Source of the DNA: CAVRAZ01 sp963719135
GTDB taxonomy: Bacteria; Pseudomonadota; Gammaproteobacteria; DSM-19610
NCBI GenBank assembly: GCA_963719135.1
Contig: CAVRAZ010000001.1
Coordinates: forward strand, 372,001-436,000
Length of the DNA stretch: 64,000 bases
Direction of reading: 5' to 3'
The translations under genes and the position numbers were made by a program. Shown here piece by piece: positions 52,062 through 62,493 of this stretch (the stretch's first letter is position 1; each line of letters starts with the position of its first letter). The notes under the pieces are model-generated. The model saw only the letters and a program-made list of their open reading frames with translations. It was not told the DNA's origin and ran no database searches.

Positions 52062-52757
52062 TCACCCCACCACATCGAGTTCGCGGCGGCGGAACGCCAC
52101 ACCACATTCGCGCGCCAGGCGTTCGCACGCGCCGATGTCCACACCCTCGAGCCCGGCGATGGCCGTTGCCGTGACCGAGGGAATATAGCGCGGCGCTTCG
52201 CGGAGAAAAGACAGCATCGCCTCGAACGAACCCGCGAGCGCGGGGCGGCAGTGGTAGTCGTAGACCGCGCTGTTCTGCGCGTTCATGGAGACGGAGACGG
52301 CGTCGATGCGGCCCTGCATCTGGGGCAATACGTTGCGCTTGTGCACGTGGTTGGCCAGACCGTCGGTGTTCAGGCGCACCCGTGCGCCGCGCGCCTTGAG
52401 CCAGTCCGCGACCTCCAGCACCAGTTTCAGCCGCAACGTGGGTTCGCCGAAGCCGCAGAACACGACCTCGCGGTACGCCGCCGGGTCTCCGACGGTGGCG
52501 ATGACTTCCGACGCCTTCGGCAGCCTCGCCAGCGTCAGGTCGATCTCGTGCACCCGCCGCTCGCCGTCGCGGTATTTCGGACAGAAGCGGCAGGCCAGCG
52601 TGCACCGGTCGGTCACGTTGAGGTAGAGGCTGTCGCGGATCGCGTAGGCGATGCGACCCGCGCTCTGCGCCGCGCGGGCGGAGGATCGCTCGCTGCGCGC
52701 CGGCGCGCGGTTGCGCCCACTGCGACCGGGCGGGGAAAAAGCGCTGTCGTCGGACAT
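52062..52757 (-). CDS. Radical SAM protein (TatD-linked type)
   Basis: A 231-residue radical SAM protein with the 4Fe-4S cysteines C52-x3-C56-x2-C59 in N-V-T-D-R-C-T-L-A-C-R-F-C-P-K. It also has the SAM-contact G-F-G-E-P-T-L-R and a later L-N-T-D-G-L-A-N. Length and sequence match the small family usually found beside or fused to TatD nucleases; no tatD lies in this window. The N-terminal 35 residues are Ser/Arg-rich and disordered, so the real start may be further in. Its substrate is unknown. Confidence 0.8.
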   Translation of the reverse strand: MSDDSAFSPPGRSGRNRAPARSERSSARAAQSAGRIAYAIRDSLYLNVTDRCTLACRFCPKYRDGERRVHEIDLTLARLPKASEVIATVGDPAAYREVVFCGFGEPTLRLKLVLEVADWLKARGARVRLNTDGLANHVHKRNVLPQMQGRIDAVSVSMNAQNSAVYDYHCRPALAGSFEAMLSFLREAPRYIPSVTATAIAGLEGVDIGACERLARECGVAFRRRELDVVG

Positions 52758-53152
52758 CGCATTACGCTAACAAAGCGGGCCCGTCCGGCGTTTGACCTCG
52801 GTCAAGTGCTCAATCGGCGGTTACAGCTCGTCGACTCGGCACGATCCCGCGCGGAAGACACGCTCGAAGCACCTTCGTAGGTCGAGCGCAGTACGCCGGT
52901 TCGCGGGTTTCGAGCGCGCCGCCCGCCACCTCAACGCCGTCCAGCAGCCTGTCAAAGACAAGACCCGTGCCTGCCGCCGCGCCGTCGGGGGGCATTCCGC
53001 GAAACCGGGCCGGACGCCGGTTCCGGCGACTCCCGACGCCGGCCACCCCGCCCCATCTGGATTCCCCGGGAACCCTCGGGTTATGCTTGCGCGGCACTCG
53101 TAACCGGGTCGAAACGCGACGCCGGCCCTTCCACGACGGTGAGGACAAGCCC
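52758..53152. other. Intergenic region between divergent genes
   Basis: High-GC sequence with no supported gene. GTGAGGA just before 53153 is the ribosome site of the Yip1-like gene. No promoter hexamers were assigned. Confidence 0.3.
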
Positions 53153-54418
53153 ATGGACTTCAATAAACTGATCGCGCGCGTCAAATCGATTCTGACCGCG
53201 CCGGCCACCGAATGGCCGCTGATCGCCGGTGAACCGGCGACAACGTCCGACCTCTACAGAAACTACATCCTGATACTCGCCGCCGTGCCGGCCGTGTGCG
53301 GTTTCATCAAGATGAGTTTCATCGGCTACCACATTCCGTTCGCGGGCACCTACACCACGGGCATCGGCCACGGCCTCACGGCTTCAGTCGCCGGCTATGC
53401 GCTGACGCTGGCCGGCGTCTATCTGATGGCACTGCTGATCAACGCGCTCGCAACGAAATTCGGCGGCGAGAAAAACACGCTGCAGGCGCTGAAGACCGTC
53501 ACCTACGCCTACACGGCGAGCTGGCTCGCGGGGATCGGCCAACTGCTGCCGTGGATCGGCTTGCTGGTCCTGATCGCCGGCGGCGTCTACAGCATCTACC
53601 TGCTGTACCTCGGTCTGCCGCACACCATGAAGTGCCCGCCTGAAAAAGCGAAAGTCTATACCGCCGTCGCCCTGTTGATCGCCATCCTGGTGAGCTGGGC
53701 GGTGGGCCTTGTCGTCGGCAGCGTCGCCGGGTTGGGCTCGATGATGTCCGGAAGGCCCGTGCCGGATATCCAGCACGGCGATACGCAGAGTCATTTCGAC
53801 CCGAACAGTCCGCTGGGCAAACTGGAACAGTTGAGCAAACACGCCGAACAGGCGTCGAAGAAGCTGGAAGCCGCGCAGCAGTCCGGCGACGCCGAAGCAC
53901 AGCAACAGGCGATGCGCGAAATGGTGGGCGCGGTGCTCGGCGGCGGCGATCAGGTCGAATCGCTGGCGCCCGAGCGGCTCGGGTCCTTCGTGCCGGCAAC
54001 GCTGGCCGGCGCCGCGCGCTCCGACTATTCCGCCGGGCGCAACGGCGCGCTGGGCGTGCAGGTGTCCACGGCCGAGGCGCGCTACACCGACGCCGGCACC
54101 GGCCGGTCGCTGCATCTGGAGATCACCGATATGGGGTCCGCGAAAGGACTGACGGCCTTTGCCAGTTGGGCGGTCATGCAAGAGGACCGCACCACTGATC
54201 AGGGCTACGAAAAGACCTACAAAGAGAACGGCCGCATGATGCACGAAGAGTGGAACAGCGGAACCCGGCAGGGTGAATACGCCGCCGTGCTGGGCAAACG
54301 CTTTGTCGTCAAGCTCTCCGGCGAAGCGGACAGTATGGACGCATTGAAATCCGCGCTGAACGGCGTCGATCTGGACGGGCTTGCAGCGCTGAAAAATGAA
54401 GGCGTGAAGACCGAGTGA
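53153..54418 (+). CDS. Yip1-domain membrane protein with periplasmic or cytosolic extension
   Basis: A 421-residue protein. The first half is a Yip1/YIP1-like membrane domain: the start D-F-N-K-L-I-A-R-V-K-S-I-L-T-A-P-A-T-E-W-P is typical, with about five helices to residue 205. A charged coiled-coil stretch (residues 220-265) and a folded C-terminal domain follow, containing D-Y-S-A-G-R-N-G-A-L-G-V-Q-V-S-T-A-E-A-R-Y. The function of bacterial Yip1 proteins is unknown. GAGGA precedes the ATG. It is upstream of tamA on the same strand with a 315-base gap. Confidence 0.75.
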   Translation: MDFNKLIARVKSILTAPATEWPLIAGEPATTSDLYRNYILILAAVPAVCGFIKMSFIGYHIPFAGTYTTGIGHGLTASVAGYALTLAGVYLMALLINALATKFGGEKNTLQALKTVTYAYTASWLAGIGQLLPWIGLLVLIAGGVYSIYLLYLGLPHTMKCPPEKAKVYTAVALLIAILVSWAVGLVVGSVAGLGSMMSGRPVPDIQHGDTQSHFDPNSPLGKLEQLSKHAEQASKKLEAAQQSGDAEAQQQAMREMVGAVLGGGDQVESLAPERLGSFVPATLAGAARSDYSAGRNGALGVQVSTAEARYTDAGTGRSLHLEITDMGSAKGLTAFASWAVMQEDRTTDQGYEKTYKENGRMMHEEWNSGTRQGEYAAVLGKRFVVKLSGEADSMDALKSALNGVDLDGLAALKNEGVKTE

Positions 54419-54733
54419 CCTCCGGCCCCAGGTGTTCGCAGACCATCAACCGAACGCGGGAGCCGGCTCCGCTTCGCCGGCGCCGCGACTGAAGTAGCGG
54501 AAACCGCGCAGGCGCAATCGGTTGCCGAAGATCCTGCGCCGCCCGGTCTCAGCGCCGCAGCTCCGCGTCGTTGAACGGGGCCGTCGACCCGATGATGGCG
54601 CGCGGATTCGGTACCGGCTCCGGTCGCGACTGACCACGCACGCTGCCCCGCCGCTCCCGCGGCTGGTATAGTGACCCCTTCGGATCCGCCCGCCGCCCGG
54701 GCGGTGCAACCCCTGGCACCCGCTTCGTTCCAC
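54419..54733. other. Intergenic region before tamA
   Basis: High-GC sequence, no gene supported. The tamA frame is open back to a GTG at 54671, so part of this stretch could be coding if that start is used. Confidence 0.3.
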
Positions 54734-56506
54734 ATGACGCAACCATCGACGGCACCTTTGCATTGCGGCCGGCGCGGAAGGCGCCTGTGGCTGTTGCTAT
54801 CGCTGTTTCTCGCCGTCCTGCCTGCTTACGCCGACAGGGTCAGCGTGGCGATCGAGGGTCTCGCAGGCGCGGATCTCGACAACGCCCGCGCCTTCGCGCA
54901 CATCAACGCGGCGGCCACCGACAAGGAGAAACTCTCGGCCCTGCAGATCAGGCGGCTGCACAAGTCCGCCTCCGATGAAATCCGGGCCGCCCTGCGGCCG
55001 TTCGGCTACTACGCTGCACGCGTCGAGGCGAAACTCGAGCAGGTCGCGGACGGACAGTGGCGGGCGACCTACCGGGTCGACGCCGGTCAGCCGGTCCGCG
55101 TGCGCAGGCTCGCGCTGGCGTTGGACGGCGACGGCAGGGACGAACCCCGGCTGACCACGCGGCTCAAACAGTTTCCACTCACTGTCGGCGATCGTCTGCA
55201 ACAGGGCCTGTACGACAGTTTCAAGGACGACCTGCTGACCGAAGCGGACGCGTTGGGTTATCTCGACGCGCAATACACCCGCCACGAGATCGCGATCCAT
55301 CCGGAACAACGCGCAGCCGACATCGAGCTGACGCTGGACACGGGCCCGCACTACCGCTTCGGCGCGGTGCACTTCGACGAAGTCGACCTCAAACGACATC
55401 TGCTCAAGCGGTATGTTCCGTTCGCGCCGGGCGACCCGTACTCCAACGAAAAGCTGCTGGCGCTGGCCGGGGCGCTGCAGGACAGCGGCTATTTCCAGAA
55501 CGTCGAGGTCGTCCCGATGAAGGCGGACGCCGAGAACCTGCGCGTCCCTGTCACCGTGCGCCTGGTCGAGCGCAAACGCAACCGGTACACCGTCGGCGCC
55601 GGCTACGGCACCGACACCGGTCCGCGCATCAAGTTGGGGTGGGAGAACCGCCGCATCAATCGCGCCGGCCACCACGTCACCGCCAATCTGCAGGCGTCGA
55701 GTCTGTTGCAGTCGCTGTCAACGTCCTATCAAATTCCGATCCGCAATCCGCACACCGACCGCTACGAACTCAACGCCGGCGTGGTCAACCAATCGACCGA
55801 CACCTCGAAATCCCTTCTGCGCCAGATCGGCACGGCGCGCGTCGTCGGTCGCGGCGAATGGCGCGAGACCCTGGGTATCTCCTATCAGCGCGAAGATTTC
55901 AAGATCGCCGAGATCGAGAGCAGCGTGCTGCTCCTGACTTCCGGCAACTGGACGCGCACGCGCGCCGATCACGCGTTGCGGCCGCGTAACGGCCTGCGCC
56001 TGTCGTTCACGCTGCGCGGCGCCTTCGCCGCGCTGTTGTCGGACACCAACCTCGTGCAGGGCGAGACGTTGGCCAAGTGGGTGCACTCGTTCGACGACCG
56101 CACGCGGCTCCTGGCGCGCGGCACGCTGGGCGCCACCTGGGCCAGCAGCTTCGACGCGGTGCCGGCCTCGCTGCGCTATTTCGCCGGCGGCGACCAGAGC
56201 CTGCGCGGCTACGGATACGAAGACATCGGGCCGACCAACGACGCCGGCGAAGTGGTCGGCGGCCACAACCTGCTGCTCGGATCGCTGGAACTCGAACGCA
56301 CGCTGTGGGGCAAATGGGGCGCGGCGGTGTTCTATGACGCGGGCAACGCCTTCGACGACTTCGAGGTCAAGCCGAAGCAGAGCGCGGGCTTCGGGGTGCG
56401 CTGGAATTCGCCGGTCGGCCCCATCCGCCTCGATATCGCGTTTCCCGTCCATGATTCGAGCAAGGACCTGTTCCGCCTGCATTTCACCATGGGCCCCGAT
56501 CTGTGA
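54734..56506 (+). CDS. tamA: Translocation and assembly module outer-membrane protein TamA
   Basis: Omp85-family outer-membrane protein that works with TamB in envelope assembly and lipid transfer. The product is about 590 residues: signal peptide (to about 34, A-Y-A-D), three POTRA domains (to about 270), then the barrel from R-Y-T-V-G-A-G-Y-G-T-D-T-G-P-R. The loop-6 motif S-L-R-G-Y-G-Y-E is present, and the protein ends F-T-M-G-P-D-L. I chose the ATG at 54734 for its signal peptide. GTGA overlap with tamB confirms the pairing. Confidence 0.92.
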   Translation: MTQPSTAPLHCGRRGRRLWLLLSLFLAVLPAYADRVSVAIEGLAGADLDNARAFAHINAAATDKEKLSALQIRRLHKSASDEIRAALRPFGYYAARVEAKLEQVADGQWRATYRVDAGQPVRVRRLALALDGDGRDEPRLTTRLKQFPLTVGDRLQQGLYDSFKDDLLTEADALGYLDAQYTRHEIAIHPEQRAADIELTLDTGPHYRFGAVHFDEVDLKRHLLKRYVPFAPGDPYSNEKLLALAGALQDSGYFQNVEVVPMKADAENLRVPVTVRLVERKRNRYTVGAGYGTDTGPRIKLGWENRRINRAGHHVTANLQASSLLQSLSTSYQIPIRNPHTDRYELNAGVVNQSTDTSKSLLRQIGTARVVGRGEWRETLGISYQREDFKIAEIESSVLLLTSGNWTRTRADHALRPRNGLRLSFTLRGAFAALLSDTNLVQGETLAKWVHSFDDRTRLLARGTLGATWASSFDAVPASLRYFAGGDQSLRGYGYEDIGPTNDAGEVVGGHNLLLGSLELERTLWGKWGAAVFYDAGNAFDDFEVKPKQSAGFGVRWNSPVGPIRLDIAFPVHDSSKDLFRLHFTMGPDL

Positions 56507-59500
56507 GCGTACGGCTGAAACGCGCGCTGCGTGGCGCGGGCCGCATACTGTCGGCCGTGCTGCTGTTCGCGCTGGTCGCGCTCGGCTGGCTGCTCGGCAC
56601 CGAATCCGGGCTGCGCTGGTCGCTGCACTTTGCCGCCGCCAGGCTGCCGGTGCGCTTCGCGGTGACGGAAGCGAACGGCCGCTGGCTGGACCGCGTCGAA
56701 CTGACGGAACTCAGCATCGAGGGCGACAGCGGAAGCTACCGCGTCGGCCACCTGTTGCTGGACTGGTCGCCATCCGCCCTGCTGCGCGGCGAACTGCTGA
56801 TCGAGGCGCTGCACGCCGACGCGGTGCGCGCCACGCCCGGCAAGGCGCGCGAAACGCCGCCGGGCAACCAGCCGTTTGCGCCGGGCTGGCGCCTGCCGCT
56901 CACGCTCCGCCTGCGCGACGTTCTGATCACCGATGTCGAATGGACCGATGCGGCCGCGCCGGGACCGCCGTTTCGCATCGACCGCGTGCGGCTGGTGGCC
57001 GACGGTCGCGGCAGCGACGTGCGCCTGGACACCTTGTCGATCCACGCGCCGCTGTTCGACGTGGACGCGCGCGGCGATCTTGCGCTGGCGCGCGCCGGCA
57101 ACTCGTCGGTGCTGGCCGACTGGCGTGCGCGCCCGCCGGAGACGGCGGAGTTCGGTGGGCAGTTGACGCTGCACGGCGGCTGGGAACGACTGTCGGTCGA
57201 AAACCGGCTGGACCGGCCGTTTCCGGCGGTCACCGAAATCACGTTCGAAGCGCTGCTGGAGGCGCCGGCCTGGAAGCTCGCGACGCACTTCGATCCGGTC
57301 GCGCTGAACACCGTCGGCGCCGGCCTGCCCGCGCAGCGGCTGGGTCTGGATCTGAACGCTGCGGGCACCACCGAACAGGCGACCTTCACCGCCACGGCGC
57401 TGAGCGATGCGCTGGACGGCACGCTGCAGGCGTTCGATCTCCAGGGCGCGGTGCAGCGGATTGCGGATGCCGGAGGCGCCGGCTGGCACAGCGAGGGCGT
57501 AACGCTGCGCCGCCATGAACAACCGGGCGAACTCAGGCTTTCCGGCACCTGGCGCGAAGCCGGCGCGATCGACGCCGATCTGAACTGGCGCGAACTCGCC
57601 TGGCCGCTGGGCGCGACGCCGCAGGTCACGTCGAATACCGGCAATGTGGCGCTGCACGGGACGCTGGACGCCTATCGCCTCACGGCCGCCTTCGACGCCG
57701 GCGGCGCGCGCATACCGCAGAGTGAAGCCCGCCTCGACGGGCGCGGCGACAGGAATCACCTGGCGCTCGACACGCTGGACGTCGCGCTGCTCGACGGCAA
57801 GATCGAAGGCGCCGGACGCGTCGACTGGACGCCGCAAACCGCCTGGTCGCTGGATCTCACCGCGCAGCGCATCAACCCCGGCGCGCACTGGCCGGCGTAT
57901 CCCGGCCGGATTTCGGCACACGTACAGACCGAGGGTGCGCTCGCGCAGGCGGCACCGCCGCGGCTGACCGCCCTGCTCGACTCGGTCTCGGGCACAGTGC
58001 GCGGCCTGCCGCTGGGCGGCGGTGCGCGCGTGCGCATCGACCAGGGCGTCACGCACATCGACCGCTTCGAACTCAGCCTGGGCGACGCCAAGGCCCGGCT
58101 GCAGGGCCGCATCGACCGCGCGCTGGACCTGCGGTGGACGCTTGCGGCCGGCCGCCTCGATCGGCTCAGCCCGGGGCTTGCGGGAAAACTGGATTCGAGC
58201 GGCACGCTGAGCGGTCCGCGCACGGCGCCCAACGTTCAGGCCAGACTGAACGTGAGCGGTCTCAAACTGGGCAGCGCATTTTCCGTCGGCAGCCTGGAAA
58301 GCCAGGTGAATGCGGGTCTGGGCAACAAGACGGCGAACCTCGAGCTGCACGCGACCGGACTGGACATCGCGCAGCGGCACCTCAACGACGTGCGCGGTTT
58401 CGTGCAGGGCACGCCGGCGCGCCACGCCATCCGCCTGCGCGGGCTCGGTCCGGAAACGGAGTTCGCGCTCGACGGCGACGGCGGCTGGAACGAGACGGCC
58501 GGCGCCTGGCAGGGCCGGGTCGGCGCGCTGAAGCTGCGCACGGCCGAAACCGGCGCCTGGTCGCTCGCCAGACCGATCGCCCTGGACCTGGGCAAGGACC
58601 GCCTCTCGGTCAGCGACACTTGCCTGACGGGCGGCGTGGCCTCGCCGCCGGCGCTGGTCTGCGCCGATTTCAGCAAAGACGCAAAGCAATGGCGCCTCGA
58701 CGCGCGCACCGCGAACCTCGCGCTGCAACAGATCGAACCCTGGCTGCCGGCGGACACGGCGGCGAACGGAAAGATCAGCGGCGTCGCGCACGCTGCCGGG
58801 CGCGCCGGTGCGACCGATGCGCCGGACCAGCTCAGTGTCGATCTGTTCCTGAGTCCCGGCGGCTTCGTCCTTGACAAGAGCCTGCAACCGCAGGAAGTCG
58901 TGTTCAAGGGCGGACGCCTGCAGTCGGCGCTGGAACAAGGCTCGCTGAACGGCGTGTTGCGCCTGAACCTGGTCGACCAGGACCGGATCGACGGCCGCTG
59001 GCGCCTGCCGGAGTTTCAATGGCGCGATCCCGCGCGCCAGAAGCTCGAACTGGACCTGGACGGCACGCTGGGCAACATGGCCCTGGTCGACGCCTGGGTG
59101 CCCGGCATCGATGCGCTCAAGGGCGCCGCGACGATCAAATTGCGCGCGCGCGGCACGCTGGGCCAGCCGCACGTCAGCGGCGTGGCCGGCTTCGACGGAC
59201 AGATGGACGTCCCGCGCGCCGGCATCCACCTCAGCGAGGTAAAACTCGGCGTCGAGGGCACGGCCTCGGAACGCCTGAAGCTGAGCGGTCACGCCCGCTC
59301 CGGCGAGGGCACGCTCGACCTTGACGGCGCGCTGGATCTGCACGACACGGCGTTCCTGTCCGGCGCGCTGACACTGACCGGCAGCGGCTTTCTCGCGGTC
59401 GACCTGCGCGAAGCGCACGTGCTGGTAACACCCGACCTGCGCGCCGAACTGAAGCAGCGCGATATCGTGATAACCGGCAAGGTGCGCATACCGGAGGCGC

Positions 59501-60303
59501 GCCTGCTGCTCAACGGCGACAGCGAGCGGGTCGCCGAGTCGGCGGACATCGTCATCGTCGAGCCGCGGGAAAACGCGCCCGTGCCGGGCACGCCCTACCG
59601 CGTGAGCACCGACATCGAGGTGATCCTGGACGACAAGGTGCACTTCGAGGGCTACGGACTGGCGACCGACCTCGCCGGCAATCTGCGTCTCACACAGACG
59701 CCGGGGGCGCTGATGACCGGCAACGGCACGGTCGATTTGAAGAAGGGCACCTATGAAGCCTACGGCCAGAAGCTCACCATCGAATCGGGACGCATCTTCT
59801 ACACCGGCGGACCGCTGAGCCAGCCCGGCATCGATCTGCGCGCGACGCGCAAGACCGGTGACGTGCTGGCCGGCGTCAAGGTCACCGGCACCGTGCAGAA
59901 TCCGTCCACCGAACTCTATTCCGAACCCGCGCTGCCGCAGTCGGATGCCTTGTCCTATCTCCTGCTGGGCCGTCCGCTCAACCAGGCCTCCAGCCCGGAA
60001 GGCGAGATGCTGGCCAACGCCGCGATGGCCATCGGGTTGAAAGGCGGCAATCTCCTGGCCGGACAACTGGGCAGCACCTTTGGTTTCGACGTGCTGCACT
60101 TCGAGAGCGGCGGCACCTATCGCGATGCGTCCTTCGTGGTGGGCAAGTATCTCACGCCCAAACTGTACCTCGATTACAGCGTCGGCCTGATCGACGCGAT
60201 CAACCGGCTGCGGGTACGCTACGACCTCAGCGATCACTGGTCGGTCCAGACCGAGGCCGGCACCGAAACCGGCGGGGATCTGCTGTTTACGATCGAGCGG
60301 TAG
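56503..60303 (+). CDS. tamB: Translocation and assembly module protein TamB
   Basis: A 1266-residue AsmA-like bridge protein: one N-terminal inner-membrane helix (about 12-34), a very long beta-rich periplasmic region forming a lipid-carrying groove, and a C-terminal DUF490/TamB domain. The latter contains L-S-Y-L-L-L-G-R-P-L-N and ends D-L-S-D-H-W-S-V-Q-T-E-A-G-T-E-T-G-G-D-L-L. The GTG start overlaps the tamA stop. Length is normal for the family. It connects to TamA at the outer membrane. Confidence 0.94.
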   Translation: MSVRLKRALRGAGRILSAVLLFALVALGWLLGTESGLRWSLHFAAARLPVRFAVTEANGRWLDRVELTELSIEGDSGSYRVGHLLLDWSPSALLRGELLIEALHADAVRATPGKARETPPGNQPFAPGWRLPLTLRLRDVLITDVEWTDAAAPGPPFRIDRVRLVADGRGSDVRLDTLSIHAPLFDVDARGDLALARAGNSSVLADWRARPPETAEFGGQLTLHGGWERLSVENRLDRPFPAVTEITFEALLEAPAWKLATHFDPVALNTVGAGLPAQRLGLDLNAAGTTEQATFTATALSDALDGTLQAFDLQGAVQRIADAGGAGWHSEGVTLRRHEQPGELRLSGTWREAGAIDADLNWRELAWPLGATPQVTSNTGNVALHGTLDAYRLTAAFDAGGARIPQSEARLDGRGDRNHLALDTLDVALLDGKIEGAGRVDWTPQTAWSLDLTAQRINPGAHWPAYPGRISAHVQTEGALAQAAPPRLTALLDSVSGTVRGLPLGGGARVRIDQGVTHIDRFELSLGDAKARLQGRIDRALDLRWTLAAGRLDRLSPGLAGKLDSSGTLSGPRTAPNVQARLNVSGLKLGSAFSVGSLESQVNAGLGNKTANLELHATGLDIAQRHLNDVRGFVQGTPARHAIRLRGLGPETEFALDGDGGWNETAGAWQGRVGALKLRTAETGAWSLARPIALDLGKDRLSVSDTCLTGGVASPPALVCADFSKDAKQWRLDARTANLALQQIEPWLPADTAANGKISGVAHAAGRAGATDAPDQLSVDLFLSPGGFVLDKSLQPQEVVFKGGRLQSALEQGSLNGVLRLNLVDQDRIDGRWRLPEFQWRDPARQKLELDLDGTLGNMALVDAWVPGIDALKGAATIKLRARGTLGQPHVSGVAGFDGQMDVPRAGIHLSEVKLGVEGTASERLKLSGHARSGEGTLDLDGALDLHDTAFLSGALTLTGSGFLAVDLREAHVLVTPDLRAELKQRDIVITGKVRIPEARLLLNGDSERVAESADIVIVEPRENAPVPGTPYRVSTDIEVILDDKVHFEGYGLATDLAGNLRLTQTPGALMTGNGTVDLKKGTYEAYGQKLTIESGRIFYTGGPLSQPGIDLRATRKTGDVLAGVKVTGTVQNPSTELYSEPALPQSDALSYLLLGRPLNQASSPEGEMLANAAMAIGLKGGNLLAGQLGSTFGFDVLHFESGGTYRDASFVVGKYLTPKLYLDYSVGLIDAINRLRVRYDLSDHWSVQTEAGTETGGDLLFTIER

Positions 60304-60570
60304 CCGGCGCCATCGGCCGGGACATACCCGGACAACGGCGCAGGCCGGGAATGACCGGGCGCGACGCGCCGAAACGCTGAGCCTGTAAAGGCGACGCCCG
60401 GCCGAAGGGGCGGGGTGCGGCCTACCGCGTCGCTCGCGCCGACACGGTAACCCCGGTTGCGGGCTGAACGCCGGCGGAATGTCAGGCCGCGGCACTTGCA
60501 CCGGCACCCGACCCCGACTAAGTATTAACAATAGCGATCCGGAATTGTCGATAATCTGAAGTTTGATCCC

Positions 60571-62493
60571 ATGTCCTCGTCGATCGCACGGTACGCCCTC
60601 CTGGTCCTGACCCTGGCCACGACTTGGCCCGTCTGCGCGGCCGGCGCGGAAAAGACCGCCCTGTCCATCGACCTCGGCGACATCCCCGAGCGGCCGCAAC
60701 CGCCGGAGTTCGCATACGAGCGCTTCGCGCAGATGCGCGAACTCGAGCACGTGCAGTTCTCGGCGGATGACCGCTCGGTTTTCTTTCTGACCAGCGACGG
60801 GCGGGTGAACAACGTCTTCGTGCTGGATCCCGGCGCGCGGGAACCGCGCCAGGTGACGCACTTCGACAATGCCGTGTCCACGTTCATGGTCGACCACGCC
60901 GGCCGCTTCCTGGTCGTCGTCAAGGATACGCAGGGCAACGAACACTATGACCTGTACCGTTACGACCTGCAGTCCGGCGACGTCGTGCGCCTGACCGAGG
61001 CCCATGCCGGCGACAGCAGCCTGTTGTGCGGCATCTCGCCCGACGACAAGCGGGTCTACTATGCGCAGACGGAAGGCCACCGCAGCGACGCGGGCTTGTG
61101 GGAAGTCTCCAGCGACGGCGGCAGCGCACGCGAACTGCTGGCCCCCGACGGTCACACCTTCGAGTGCGACCAGGTCAGCCCCGACGGCCGCTACATGCTC
61201 TATGGCGAACTGATCGGCTTCGACACCCGGTACCTCAACCTGATCGACCTCGCCAGCGGCGAAACGCGCAGCATCAGCCGCGTGCCGGGCATCAACAACA
61301 ACGACGGCAGTTTTGCCGGCGACGACGTCGTCTATTACCGCAGTGCGCTGGGATCCGACGGCTTCCGGCTGTGGCGGTACCGCATCGGCGACGAGCGGCC
61401 GACGCTGGTCGAACTGCCCTTTCGCGCCGACCTGGAATCGCTGTCGGTTTACACCGGCGGGCGGGTTGCGGTGCTTCACTACCGCGACGGACTGTCCGGG
61501 CGCACCGCCGTGTTCGTCGACGCTTTCAGCGCGCCGGAAAGCTACGACCTGCCGGCCGCTTCGATTGTCGGCGCGGTGTTCAGCCACAAGGATCCGCGCA
61601 AAGGCATCCTGTTCATCGAAACGGCGACCCTGCCGCTGCGCTACTACCGCGTCGGCGCCGGCCCGTTCGAACTGCTCTACGATTCCAATCAGTCAGGCAT
61701 CACGTCCGGGCAGCTCGCCGAAGCGCGCTCGCTGCTGATACCGAGTTTCGACGGCCTGGAGATACCGGTCCATTTCTTCATTCCCAACGGCACGTCGCAA
61801 TGCCACCCGCGCCCGGTGATCGTCCTCATCCACGGCGGACCGGAAGATCACATCGATCCGCTCTACCTGCCCGACGTGCAGTTCCTCGCCAACCGCGGCT
61901 TCATCGTCGTGGTGCCGAACGTGCGCGGCAGTACGGGTTTCGGCAAACGCTATGCGGCGCTCGACGACGGCGACTGGGGCGGCGCGCACGTGCGCGACAC
62001 GGTTGCCATCGCCGATGCCGTGCGCACGCTGGATTTCGTCGACGACGACAATCTGTTCGTGACCGGCATGAGCTTCGGCGGATTCAGCGTCATGTCGCTG
62101 ATCACGCAGTTTCCCGACAGCTTCCGGGCCGCGGTGGATTTCTTCGGCTTCACCGAACTGGCGACCCTGGTCGACAACTGGCCACTGTTCCTGCAGCGCC
62201 ACCCGGCGACGGCGCTCGGCTTCGACCCGCGCGTCGACCGGCTGCGCAACTACCAACTGTCACCGATTTACCACGTCGACCGCATCCGGATTCCGTTGCA
62301 GGTCCACCAGGGCGCGAACGACGGCCGCGTTCCGCGCCAGCAGTCGGATTGGCTGGTACAGCGCCTGCGCAGGCTCGGCCGCAGCGTCGAGTATTGCGTC
62401 TATCCCGACGAGGGCCACGGCTTTACCCGGATGGCGAACGAAGCGCTGGCGTACGAGCGTCTGGTGCGCTTCTTCAGGTGCAACATGAAGTGA
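60571..62493 (+). CDS. Exported prolyl-oligopeptidase-family (S9) serine peptidase
   Basis: A 640-residue peptidase with a signal peptide (about 1-24). A beta-propeller follows, with repeated D-G-R/D-D-R turns (residues 50-370), then an alpha/beta-hydrolase domain. The catalytic triad is S501 in G-M-S-F-G-G, D584 in G-A-N-D-G-R-V-P and H616 in D-E-G-H-G-F. The H-G-G-P motif that shapes the oxyanion hole is present. It probably trims peptides in the periplasm; specificity is unknown. It lies 267 bases after tamB, and no gene is visible in that gap. Confidence 0.9.
   Translation: MSSSIARYALLVLTLATTWPVCAAGAEKTALSIDLGDIPERPQPPEFAYERFAQMRELEHVQFSADDRSVFFLTSDGRVNNVFVLDPGAREPRQVTHFDNAVSTFMVDHAGRFLVVVKDTQGNEHYDLYRYDLQSGDVVRLTEAHAGDSSLLCGISPDDKRVYYAQTEGHRSDAGLWEVSSDGGSARELLAPDGHTFECDQVSPDGRYMLYGELIGFDTRYLNLIDLASGETRSISRVPGINNNDGSFAGDDVVYYRSALGSDGFRLWRYRIGDERPTLVELPFRADLESLSVYTGGRVAVLHYRDGLSGRTAVFVDAFSAPESYDLPAASIVGAVFSHKDPRKGILFIETATLPLRYYRVGAGPFELLYDSNQSGITSGQLAEARSLLIPSFDGLEIPVHFFIPNGTSQCHPRPVIVLIHGGPEDHIDPLYLPDVQFLANRGFIVVVPNVRGSTGFGKRYAALDDGDWGGAHVRDTVAIADAVRTLDFVDDDNLFVTGMSFGGFSVMSLITQFPDSFRAAVDFFGFTELATLVDNWPLFLQRHPATALGFDPRVDRLRNYQLSPIYHVDRIRIPLQVHQGANDGRVPRQQSDWLVQRLRRLGRSVEYCVYPDEGHGFTRMANEALAYERLVRFFRCNMK

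Noticed and set aside
56332..61587. 1751-residue minus-strand open frame opposite tamB and the S9 peptidase
   Set aside because: High GC keeps this antisense frame open; tamA, tamB and the peptidase on the plus strand explain the DNA fully.
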